The notes below the pieces were generated by a model. That model made no database searches, was not told the DNA's origin, and saw nothing but the letters and a program-made list of their open reading frames with translations. From Macrotrachela quadricornifera (Eukaryota > Rotifera > Eurotatoria > Philodinida > Philodinidae), in the NCBI GenBank assembly GCA_022393335.1, contig JAJEKB010021087.1, positions 843,792-907,791 of the forward strand: a stretch of 64,000 nt of DNA, read 5' to 3'. Position 1 is the first letter of the stretch; the number at the start of each line of letters is the position of its first letter. Of this stretch, positions 35,801 to 46,117 are shown piece after piece. The position numbers and the translations under genes were made by a program.

Positions 35801-37526
35801 TTTCATCAGTATGATTTTCTCCATCAATATAAATAGGTAATAATTCATTAAATCCATCACAAATTGTTTGAAATGATATATGTTTTCTAATATAATCTTG
35901 ATTGTTAATTTCATCACCACATAAACCATATTCATCATATCCACAATCGCACCATCCATTATTGACACGTTTTAAAGAAATACATTTATTATTATTTCTA
36001 CATTTGAAAAGATTTTCCGATGCGGTTTTAATAGGACAAATTTCATTAATTAAATAACATTGTTCATCATCACGATAATTACAATCGATAACTGTATCAC
36101 AAAGACGATCTACTGATATACATTTAGATGAATTAATACATTTATACATTATCGAACTATTGCAATTGAATGAATGAATGTGAGTTATTGGATTGCATTG
36201 ATTAAGGTCAGAATACAAAGGATTAATGTACCAAAGTCCAAAATTAAAAAATCCTCCTTTACCAAAAATCAATGGAAAATCTTCTGGTTGACGACATGTC
36301 ATATTATTGAATAGTAATAATGATACGTTGGAATAAAATCCATCACAATATTGATCATTATAACATATGTATTGAGGTGGAGTGTCAAGGATACCATCAT
36401 TTATAGTTATATTTTTAACATAGGCAAAATATATATGACCAAAAGCTAGTGGTTCATTTGTTATAATGTATATATCCGGACATGTTTCGATAATTGTTTG
36501 TTTGCATGACTATTGAGGACAAAGATCATAACATATTTTACTGTCAGTCAGTCCAAATCCCAAATGACATTGCGATGCTAACCAGCATGTTTCATTTAGT
36601 GAGATTGGTTTATTTACAAAGTTCATCTGTTGTAGTAGAGAATTACGCTTAAATATACATGAACTTGTTAGTTTCATAGCGTTCGATAAGCCCGCAAAGA
36701 AACATGTGACATCTTCTAAGGCAAATGTTGGTTCATCAGCGAGATTGAAAGCACTGAACAGCCGAAACTTGTCTTCATCTGATTGATCAAGACATTCGTA
36801 AGTATCTTTATCATCATTGTGAAATATTTTATCTATACATTGTCCATTACGACATCGATATTCATTTTTTTCACATTGATCAATATCAATTTGCCAACAA
36901 TTATCTTCATCAATTCCATTATTAAAACATTCAATTCGTCCATTACATATTTCAGTCCAATCAAGACATGCTAATGTTGAACCACGATTACATTTTAAAT
37001 GTACATAACATGTTAAATTGTCGGGATCATATTCATATTGATAAAAGTTAGAAATAATTTCATTCAATGATAAAGAATTATTTTGATAAATATCCAATTC
37101 ATATTGACATAATGAACCAAATCTTGGTAATGTACAATTGTAATATAATTGTGTTCCATTTGAATTCGAAGATTGATTTAAATAAAGTTGATAACGTTCA
37201 ATTAGATCGATTGGTGCTGACCAAGAATATAATTGTTGACTTGTTACATTTTGTTCTCGAAGATCATTAAAAGGAAATATTTGATTAAAATTATTTTCTT
37301 CAATAATCCATTTTGATGGGAAATCAGTTAAACAATAAGATATTATTTCATGAATATCAAGAGTTTTTTTATTTGAAGCAGCAACATGAAGACAATCATG
37401 TTGAAATCCAATATCATCACTTTGATTTTTTTCACTTACCCAATCTGTAAGATGAAGATTGATTTGAAGTGAACAAATCGTTATTCGTAATAGAATGAAA
37501 AAAAGAAAAATTTTCATGTATAGCAT
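32801..37526 (-). pseudogene. LDLa/EGF-ectodomain 7TM receptor (GPCR-like), two lesions
   Basis: One intronless minus-strand frame of ~1,574 codons runs from ATG 37526 to TGA 32803-32801. It is broken only by TAG at 36512-36510 (C-P-Q-stop-S-C-K) and a 1-nt frameshift in a 7-A run (34836-34842 on the plus strand). In order: signal peptide (M-K-I-F-L-F-F-I-L-L), an EGF-like C-x-F-G-S-L-C, LDL-receptor class A repeats with C-x-N-G-x-x-E-C and D-x-S-D-E-D calcium cages (residues ~185-255 and ~450-710), EGF modules (~920-1050 and just before the membrane, G-K-R-C-Q-F), and seven hydrophobic helices (~1262-1550). It would be a large surface receptor; the ligand is unknown. The same 7TM block recurs at 54476-55548. 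Long open frames on both sides of each lesion suggest recent loss or sequence error. Confidence 0.85.
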
Positions 37527-38514
37527 CGCGTAGTTCTTTAATCTTTTTCAATGAATATGTAAAAACATTTTATATATTTCTTTTTATTATAACATTTGGA
37601 TTTATTTCTTGAAAAATCCTAAGTGATGTTAATTAGAAAAGTTTGCGTTTGTATCTTACGTAAAATATTTTAAAAACATTTCTTGTACGTCATTTAATTA
37701 ATTCAAAACTGAATGCACATATGTCGCAATTTTAACAAAAAGTGAGTGTTAAACAGGAAGGAAATTTGTTGCTGCTTTTATCTATACAGTGGAATACAAC
37801 AAAAAAAAAAAATGACTTACTGTTTTACAATTTTTTTTATTTCCTCGACTGAAAGGAAGGTCATACAAAAAAAAAATAGTTTCTGTGTGTGTGTTTGTGA
37901 CAGGGTCAAAAGAACATCGTCTAAAAGGCTAATGGCCATTTGTCTTCCACATGTGCTTCTTGTTGGCACTAAAGTATGGCCGTTGATCAACAGCATTGCT
38001 GATTGTGATGGTACCTGAATTGATCAATGGAAGCGTATGGTAGTATTAAGTTTGTTAGAAGAGTTTATTTCCTCGATTGAGGGGGCAATCATACGAAGAA
38101 AAGGAAAATGGATTTTTGTGTCTGTTGCCTGTCACGGGACAAAGGCTCGATCTGAATCCTATTTGTTCTATCGAATATTGTCGAGGTCGAAGAATCCGAA
38201 TCTGGCATTAATTTTTTCAAGTTTTTTTTAGATTAATTTTTTTTCAGAGAAGATAAGTTTTTTACGAAAAAAGTTTTTTTTATAGGGTTCGATCAACAGA
38301 CTTTTGAGGCTGCAGAATCGAATGATATCATTAGTTTTTTTATTATCTAGTAAAAAAATTTGTTTTACCCCAAAAAAATGTTTTTTTTTCTAAAATAATG
38401 ATTTTATTTATACAATTGACCAAAGCGCTTTCGAGGGCGAGGTATCAATTGGCGTGAATAGTTTTTCAAAAGATTTTAAATTTATCGTTTTTGAAAAAAA
38501 ACACTGAAAAATAG
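37527..38514. other. Upstream region with a decayed duplicated block
   Basis: TTTATTTCCTCGA-TTGA, ATCATACGAAGAAAA, TTTTTGTGT and GACA-GGGTCAAA-type blocks occur twice, near 37840-37910 and 38065-38145, as a degenerate direct repeat of about 225 bp. There is a (GT)n run near 37883. The receptor promoter should lie at the left end. No gene seen. Confidence 0.45.
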
Positions 38515-38820
38515 GTAACAAGCGTCGCCGCGACTCGCTTAACCCTCGATTGAATATAGTCTACGCATTCTCTATCACTTCTCATCGCATTCGATATTGA
38601 GAACTCTTGCTGTACAAATATAGGCATACAAAAAACTATGCATTATTATTGGAGACAACTTTCGTGTAAAAAGATCAACCCTTTCAATAATAGATAGGCT
38701 TTTTGTATGCATGTGTTTGTGTAACGATACTTCTAAATGTAGATTTTAATTAAGTGATAAATACTGGGTGTATTGTATTCAGTCGAGGGTTAAGCGAGTC
38801 GCAGGGACGAGCGTTATTTA
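38515..38820. repeat. Foldback MITE, ~306 bp
   Basis: Left GCGACTCGCTTAACCCTCGA (38530) and right TCGAGGGTTAAGCGAGTCGC (38783) are perfect inverses. Flanking GCGTCGCC and GGGACGAGCG pair loosely, and an inner GCATACAAAAA / TTTTTGTATGC pair makes a second stem. No coding region. Confidence 0.8.
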
Positions 38821-39544
38821 TTTCTAACAATGAAGAAAGGAATTATCTTTCATACATAATTTACGCACATACTATACTGCAATATTACAATACTCAAGCA
38901 TACAAGAATTTGAAAAAACACATTCAATTTTCATCTTTAGAGCATGAAAACGACGAAATTTAAAAATAATGTATTTTAACATTCATTATTTAAATTTCAC
39001 GTTTTTTTACACTCTAAAAATGAAAATTAAACATGAAAAAGGCCGTTTTTATTTTTGAATATAAATGGGTTCCAATTGCGACTCCGAATTGTATCATTTA
39101 AACGCGTTTTTTCAATTTTTTGTTTGCTTGGATAATTAATAATTTATTTTTTCTCTCTTTCAATTGGCAAATATCTTGCATTCATTGATGTAACAATATT
39201 ACTGATATATGTCATGACAATTTTCATATAAGAAAATATAGCAACAGATTCGACTATTTATTTTCTACCAAATTCACGAACTCCATTCAAATGAACTGAT
39301 GAATTGTTTAAAAAGTTCACTTGAACGAACTGAACTTTTCAAACAGCCCTTTTCAAATGGGATGAACCAGTTTAAGCAATTCAGTCTATGAAACTATCCA
39401 TTAGCTCTTCAACACAAGAGGAAAAAGCGGATCCTACTGGATCTTATTAGATCCTGATGAATAGAGCTGTATAGCTCACACTCGTGACCGTTAATATGAG
39501 CGTGGGCGTTTATGTTTAAATCTCATTACCGGTATGCTAGGGTA

Positions 39545-39750
39545 TTAATAGTAGTTTTCTCCAGACTATTTGTGGCCGGTACTAGTAACATTCTAGTGAC
39601 TATCTCGGAATATCAAGAGTAGCCTCTTTAGACCTAACTCAGAGTACTATTCCTAAACTCCTGGATGCCACTTCAGAGTTCCATTCTTAACCGTCTATGG
39701 CCTATCTCAGGGTTCCATTAGTACTCTCGTGGAGCCTATCTTAGTGTACT
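39545..39750. repeat. Minisatellite, left part (interrupted by the LINE)
   Basis: Units of about 36-40 bp with consensus near CTTCTGGAGCCTATCTCAGGGTACCATTAGTAAC are repeated four to five times and stop at the LINE target duplication. The same array resumes at 43536. Confidence 0.75.
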
Positions 39751-39891
39751 TCTTCTTCTTTCGTACGACATGTTGTAAAACAGTTAGCAACATAGCAAAG
39801 GAACAACAACAAAACTACATTACAAACATCTAACAACAACGTAACACGAAACAAAAACAAAAAAAAAATTAAAATAACAAAATAAAAACTG

Positions 39892-42800
39892 TTAAAGGTC
39901 AATATCTAGATGTGTTAGCCATGCCAAAGCTGAGGATGTTAAGCGATGGGTTGTAGCGAGACCTCCATTGAGGAGTCTTAATGGACAACTATTGATTATG
40001 TGGACTATTGTCTGTTCGACTCCACACTCGCATGTTGAGCTATCTTTCATTTTCCATTTGTGTAACAGATAGGCACACCGGCCATGGAATGTCCTGATTC
40101 GGTTAACTTTTACTCAAAGATTACGGAGAAGCGAGAAACCAGGTGGTAATTGGGCTGGGTCGATGATAAGGTCTTTGTTTGTTAATTAGGTGTTCGACCA
40201 TTCCGCCCGCCATTTTGCTTTGGCTGGTATGTTGAAATCAGTGTGCTCAGCCGTTTGCCAGAGCGGTTTACGAGATTTTAAACGGGTGTGAGGTAGGCAG
40301 TCAAGGTCTTGATGGATTGGGAGGCTTGGGTTCTTTAAGATTTTTGCGTACTTTTTTTTGTCTAGCAGTCTCTCTCCTTATATATGGAGGTGCGATGTTT
40401 GATAGAACAGATAACTATGGTGTTGGAGTTGATTTTATTGCACCTAAAGGGTGATCCAAAAGTCTTGGTCCTTGTAAGAAAAATTGTTCGTTCTTCCTTA
40501 TAGTAAATCCAACAATGTTCAAACTTTGATATCTCATTAGTTGTAAGTAGGCGAACATTACCCCAAAGTTTCACGTTTCTATCTCTTATTATAAGAGAGA
40601 TACATATGATAACATTGTAGAAACAATTTTTTTCATATCCCAAAATAATAGTTGGCACATAATACATGTAAAATAACCATTTTTCTGCTCCAATTTTTCA
40701 CTATTTAATACGCTCTATTAGGAAAACAAAATATCCCACACGATGCAGCGTGAAAAGCTCTACAATCTACACAGCAAAGTGTATTCTAAATGTGTCCTTT
40801 TTGTCGTCAAAAAGAGCAAAACTATGTAAGATTAATTTTTGCCATTGCAAAAAACTGGTCGCACAAAGTTTCGCTGTTTTTGACAATAACAGTTACACAT
40901 TAAGAATACACTTTGCTGTGTAGATTGTAGAGCATCTCACGCTACGTCTTGTGGTATATTCTGCTTTTTCTTAAAAAATGTATTTGGTGACGAAGAGGCG
41001 GAAAGAAAACGTTCTTTTCGTTCGTATAGAAAAAAACGACCTTTTTTTACAACGATGAAAATTGATTGCATAGAGTTTTGATTCTTTTAAAACAAAAATT
41101 AGATAACTAAAATACGCTTTACTATTTAGATTGTAGAGCTTTTCACACTGGGTCATGTGGGATATTTTGTTTTCCTAATAGAACATATTAAAAGATGGAA
41201 AAGTAAAATACAAAAGTGGTCCATCACTAACCATATTCTGAGATATGAGAAAAAAATTTTCTAGAATGTTATCATATGTATCTCTCTTATAATAAAAGAT
41301 AGAAACATGAAACTTTGGGGTAACGTTCATCTACTTGCAAGGAATAAGATAACAAAGTTTAAGCATTTTTGAGTTTACTATAAGGAAGAACGAACAATTT
41401 TTCTGACAAGGACCAAGACTTTTGGATCACCCTTTATTATGATTCTCAATGCTAAGTTAAGTTGGATGTCAAGTTTCTTTGTGTGAGTAGAACGGCTCCA
41501 CACTGAAGCACAATATTCAGCCGCAGAGTAGACCAATTAGAGTGTGGCCGTGTATAGGACTGAGGCGTGCGCTCCCCAGCTAGTTCCAGCAAGTTTTTGT
41601 ATAATACTGACTCACGATTTAACTTTTGCGCTTATATTCGCTATATGATTTCGGAATGTCAGGCTTCTGTCGAGGATAAGGCCGAGGTACTTAGGTGTGA
41701 GGTCGTGTTTCAGTGTGCTTCCACAGAATGTGACCGATAGAGGAGTTGTTGCATGGTAACTATTCAGGTGAAAGGCGGAGATCACCGTTTTTTGAGGAAT
41801 AGGACGTAGTCGCCACGACTTGAAATAAGACGCTAGCTTCTCTAAGTCACCGGTGATTGCTTGTTCAATTTGGGTTAGATCAGTACCTTGAATAGTAATA
41901 GCGATATCGTCAGCGTACGCAAATTTACGTAAAGTGGTGGTTGGTATGTCGCTATTATAAATGTTAAAGAGACATGGCACTAATACTGATGCTTGAGGAA
42001 GACCATTTATCGGGTCTTTTGCGGGTTTGCCAGGCTTGAGAATGGCAATAATCTTAAATTAACGCCATACTTGGGGCATTTTACCTGTTGCGTGAATTTT
42101 GGTAATGTACCGGGCAAGCCATTTGCGACCTCCGTTTCCCAGATTAGTCAAGAATTCGGGATAGATTCCGACCAGGTCCGCTGCTCTCCTAGGTTTCATA
42201 GCAGAGATTGTCTTGTTTACTTCGCGTATGGTGAAAGGCGTTGTGAGGTGAGAAAATGTCGGGAGATTACGAATGCTTCGCGAAGCTCCCTTTTGATTCT
42301 TCGCTTGTATGCAACATATTTTGGGCACTTCGAGTTACGAACGACTTGAGCAGCGATGGAGTCCGCTGTGACTTTCGGTTATTGGCGTTGTTTAGGACTG
42401 CTGCCACCCAAGTTACGAAGTAACTTCCATGCTTGTCGGCTTGAGTGGGTAAAGTTCAGTTTCTCTACGGTTTCTATCCATCGCTGTCAACTTGCTGTAT
42501 TTAGAGATTCTAGAAGTACTTTGCCTGTTGCTGGGTCGCCGATTTCTTGATATTCTTGTAATATGGCTTCACTACCAGAGTTCCAATAGGGAATGTATGT
42601 TTTCCTGTATTCTCGTGGAATGTGACTTTTAGATGCAGATTTGAAGAGATTAACAAACCTCTCGTAGTTGTCCGGAGTAGCAGGAATTTTGTTGGTTGTT
42701 TGCTCAATGGTCGAAGAGTATCCTGCCCAGTCCGCTTTCCTAAAGTTCCACCTCGGTTTAGGTAGAAACTTTATTTATGATATCTGAATCCTGACGTGAA

Positions 42801-43393
42801 CGATCACTGATCGATGTTGGCTGTTCGGGAAATTGCCTAGCATAGTCCGCGTGGCGGTTAGCGGTTGTCCAAGATCATCAACGGAGACGAAACTTAAGTC
42901 CGGAGAATAATCATTCGGATAATGCTTTTCCATCTTTGTCGTCTTCGTTGTAGCCACATAACGTATGGTGACTGTTAAAATCACCGATATAGAGGAAGGG
43001 ATGGTTTAGATCCGGTAGTACCGGTGTGGGCCAATCAGCGCTAAGTGGTTTGTAAACATTGGTGATATTGAGCTCGCCAATTTTGATTGTTGTTGAATGG
43101 GATGTCATTCGAGTCGGGTCATCTTGGCATGTGTGTTGAAGGTTGTATTTAACAAAAGTGGCTATTCCGTGTTTCGGATGACGTTGAGATGCTACCATGA
43201 TGTATCGTGGTATGCGGCACTTAGTAGTTTGTTCTTCGTTTTTTAGGTAGGTTTCTTGCATAGCTAGTACGTCGATGTTGTTATGGCGTAAGAATCTGGC
43301 TAAGTAGTCGCATTTTTCGCGAGACAATCCTTCTATATTAAGGTGGCATACTCGAAGGTTCGGTTCGATACTTCTAGATTTGTATTTCATCAT
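39892..43393 (-). pseudogene. LINE endonuclease-reverse transcriptase, broken
   Basis: From ATG 43393 the EEP endonuclease shows H-L-N-I-E-G-L, the catalytic Glu in M-Q-E-T-Y, G-D-F-N-S-H-H and, after a frameshift near 42930, N-S-Q-H-R-S. The RT N-terminal part (K-P-R-R-A-A-D-L, P-E-F-L) ends near 42060. The frame then jumps from K-P-G-K-P-A-K-D-P straight to G-L-P-Q-A-S-V-L near 42005, so the block with the first catalytic Asp of the palm is deleted. The Y-A-D-D motif is present near 41910. After the MITE, C-E-C-G-V-E-Q-T-I-V-H near 40040 gives the Cys/His C terminus, ending at TAA 39894. Many stops and frameshifts; no activity is possible. Confidence 0.88.
40447..41434. mobile_element. 988-bp Tc1/mariner-type MITE inserted in the LINE, TSD TA
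   Basis: Ends AAGGGTGATCCAAAAGTCTT (40447) and its inverse AAGACTTTTGGATCACCCTT (41434) are perfect for 20 bp, flanked by TA (40445-40446 and 41435-41436). Arms of ~230 bp include GAAGAACGAACAATTTTT and CCCCAAAGTTTCA. The middle carries a second, diverged palindrome (ACACAGCAAAGTGTATTCT with its inverse near 40903). No transposase. Confidence 0.9.
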
Positions 43394-43535
43394 AAAAGTG
43401 TTTGAATGAATCCGTGAGTTGTGTTTTCGACCGAGAGGCTGTTGGCCAGCGTTCAGTCTGTCATTGTGATGGTATTTGTTGTGCTTCGCACGTAACAGGG
43501 GGGAGCACGTGAAGGTTACGATCTTCCCCCGCCCC

Positions 43536-43710
43536 TCTTAGTGTACTAATCACAACCTTCTGGAGCTTATCTCACGGTACCAATCCTAGGCTTCTGCGAT
43601 CCTTCTCAGGGTGCCATTAGTAACCTTCTGGGACCTATCTTAGAGTGCTATCCGCAACGTTATGGGAGCTACTACAGAGTACCATTAATATCCTTCTGGA
43701 GCCTATGTCA
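43536..43710. repeat. Minisatellite, right part
   Basis: This continues the array of 39545-39750 after the LINE: CCTTCTGGAGCTTATCTCACGGTACCAATC, then four similar units of 36-40 bp. The array is one locus split by the retrotransposon. Confidence 0.75.
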
Positions 43711-44059
43711 GCAAGAAGAAATAGCGGTTCGTGGATCCTTGAATCATATGATTCCTACTATTTCCTGATAGTTCCTTGTGGATCCTTATTCTCTTGACTG
43801 TAGTTACGGTCTGAATCCCGAAATTGAATGTATTTTTGTGTGTTTGTCTGTATGATAGTAGTTTGAATATATGTCACAGTATAAAAACTCGTTGGGCTAC
43901 CCTTAGATCCTCAAATTTTACATCTTGAGGATATTCTTAGGTCCTCACATCCTATAATCTAAAGGCATCGTTATATCTTTAACTCCTGTATTCTAGGAAT
44001 ATCCTTAAATCTTCAAGCGATATCTTGTGGGTGAGGGTGAGCGTGAGAGGAAGCACATT

Positions 44060-44130
44060 AATGGTGGAAGACATTGTACGGTCAAGAGACCTAGTAGATC
44101 GTCTCGATCCACGCTACTTGTCACTTATCT
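44060..44130 (+). repeat. Dispersed repeat fragment, copy 2
   Basis: This matches 26640-26725 (see that entry). It is preceded at 43900-44020 by AGATCCTCAAATTTTACATC-type degenerate units also seen near 26095. Confidence 0.6.
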
Positions 44131-46117
44131 TGGATGTCATTCTCATCCTCAACCTTCACATTTGCAAGAATCTCAGGCAGGCTACAAGTAATTGTCGTAA
44201 AGGTAATTGCATTAGAATTGACTAACTTGTTTGATATAGTTTTTGCATCTCTTGACTGTAAAAAGTATTCTATCATTTAAACATCTCTTCTCAACCACAA
44301 ATCAGCTGAAGTATTCTTCTGTGTTAAACAGATGAGCAAAAACAAAAAAAAATCTTTCTTTCGCTCTTACACAAATTCAAACTGCTACCCTGCGAACAAA
44401 GACAAGCGCACAGTTCCTTTCAGGATGAAAACACTAATTATAGTCAAAAAGAACTCGATAACTTTGAGAAAGAAACGACTAGCTTCAAAATACTGGTTCG
44501 TCTACGTAAAATAACACCTCACGAGGTGATATTCTGTGTAAAACAATGGAAAAATACACTAACACAAACAAAATTGTGTAACAGCATTAGATACGTTTCT
44601 ATTTTGCAGATTTCTTCGTCTGAAAAAGTCATTTTCACAAATTGTTTTACTGTTTGATAAGGAATTCAATTTCTTATAACTTTTACTTTTGATGCTTTAT
44701 TTTTAATCACTTAGATTCGTGACAAAGTGGATTTTATTAAGTGGGGCTACAAAAAAGAGTCTTTTTATGCAACGGCATTACACATCATTATAATTTTTTC
44801 AGAAACTTAATTTTCAACCTGAAAGGTTATCTATTCATAATAAGATAAGTAATCTGAGGTGCGTCGAATGTCATTTGAACTAGCTCTCTTTCTAGTTTGA
44901 TTTTTCAGAAAATCAAAAAATAATGTGTCAGAAATATCAGTGTTACGTTTCGACAATTCAGTATTGAGGATCTATGGGTACCTCTTGACTATAGGACTTC
45001 AGGACCTCGAGACATCATCATAATATAGGGCCAAAGAACTCAAGAATACTGCAAGAATGTATAGATAATATTAGATCTCACTGGATCGTATTGAATTTTA
45101 TTGGATCCTAGGATCCACCAAACATCGCTTTTTCCTTCTTGATTAAAAGCTGGCTAATACATTTTGTCTATATAAAGTGTTCAGAACATAGTTCATATTA
45201 ATAAGTAATAGTAGGTTCCTATAGATTCTAATTATGCATGTGAACTCTGGCAGATCCTGTTGCATCTTACGGATCCTGGCGATGTCTGATGAATTCTAGG
45301 ATCCATAAGGAACCGTTTTTACTTCCTTGAAGTGAACCCGATTAACAACAGGTTTTGTACTGAAAATAGTGAAGAAAATGCCTGCTGAAATCTGACTGGT
45401 TCGGGCGAAAGAGCTTCTAATCGATCAGATTTTAGCTAGCATTTTTTCTACTATTTACAGGGCGAAACATGATATTGATCAGGTCGACTTGGTGTTTTCA
45501 AAGATGCCCTGGTACATGGTCCGAACAAAATCGTATTTTGTCCTCTCAATAGTGGAGAAAAGCCTTCTTGGAAAAACAGTCATCTCTAACGAGGAAACCT
45601 CGCCAAGTGTTAATCTCGGATTCAAAGGAAAGTTAATCCAGTCGATCGAGCTCGACGAGCTGATCACAGCAGGGCTGGGCGAGTCATTTTTCGAGTCACT
45701 GAGAGAATCCCTTAGAAAATTTTTAAAGATAAAATGTTTCGAGCTACTATGAACGGCATTTGCTCTGACGAGAGAACCACCCGAGGTGATAAAAAACTTT
45801 TTGGTCGAGGATATGATGGTTAGATAGGGCATAGCTAAGAGTGGTATACCCTAAGTTAATTCGGGCCCAAGTTAAGATATCGACTTTTTACTCGAATTTA
45901 CCTATAGGACCCTATCTTCCCCATAAAATCAAAGTTTTGAATTTTGGGGTGAAACTTTGCCCATATCAAGATTTCAGCCAGAGTAGTTCATCCATAAAGT
46001 TTCAGAACTTTTGGACTAAGCATTCTCGAGATATAATGTTTTCAAAATATTCATGCATACAACAATATGTGTAAAAACTGTGTTTATGCTAACAGACTCA
46101 TATCTCGGGAATGCTTA
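44131..46117. other. Non-coding stretch with GGATCC-rich repeats and a hairpin
   Basis: GGATCCT/AGGATCC motifs recur at 45075-45115 and 45250-45315 (also at 39430 and 43735), probably a decayed repeat. An imperfect hairpin spans 45350-45465 (AAATAGTGAAGAAAATGC and ATCTGA pair with GCATTTTTTCTACTATTT and TCAGAT). Overlapping open frames on both strands at 45479-45832 have no recognised domain, and I do not call them genes. Confidence 0.45.

Larger units (their letters stand above)
39751..43535 (-). mobile_element. Non-LTR retrotransposon (LINE), defective, TSD TCTTAGTGTACT
   Basis: The element lies on the minus strand between two exact 12-bp copies of TCTTAGTGTACT (39739-39750 and 43536-43547). 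Its 5' end is G-rich (43535 inward) and its 3' end is a GAAAGAAGAAGA-type tail. Within it are an apurinic endonuclease region, a reverse transcriptase fragment and a Cys/His-rich C terminus. A 988-bp MITE is inserted at 40447-41434. Without the MITE the copy is 2.8 kb. It has both ends but is internally deleted in the RT. I saw no ORF1. Jockey/CR1-like by domain order; the clade was not resolved. Confidence 0.88.

Noticed and set aside
45479..45832. Opposed open frames of 117 and 87 codons
   Set aside because: Neither shows a known domain, and the two overlap almost completely. A CAGGGCTGGGCGAGTC string at 45668 resembles a hAT end, but no partner end was found.
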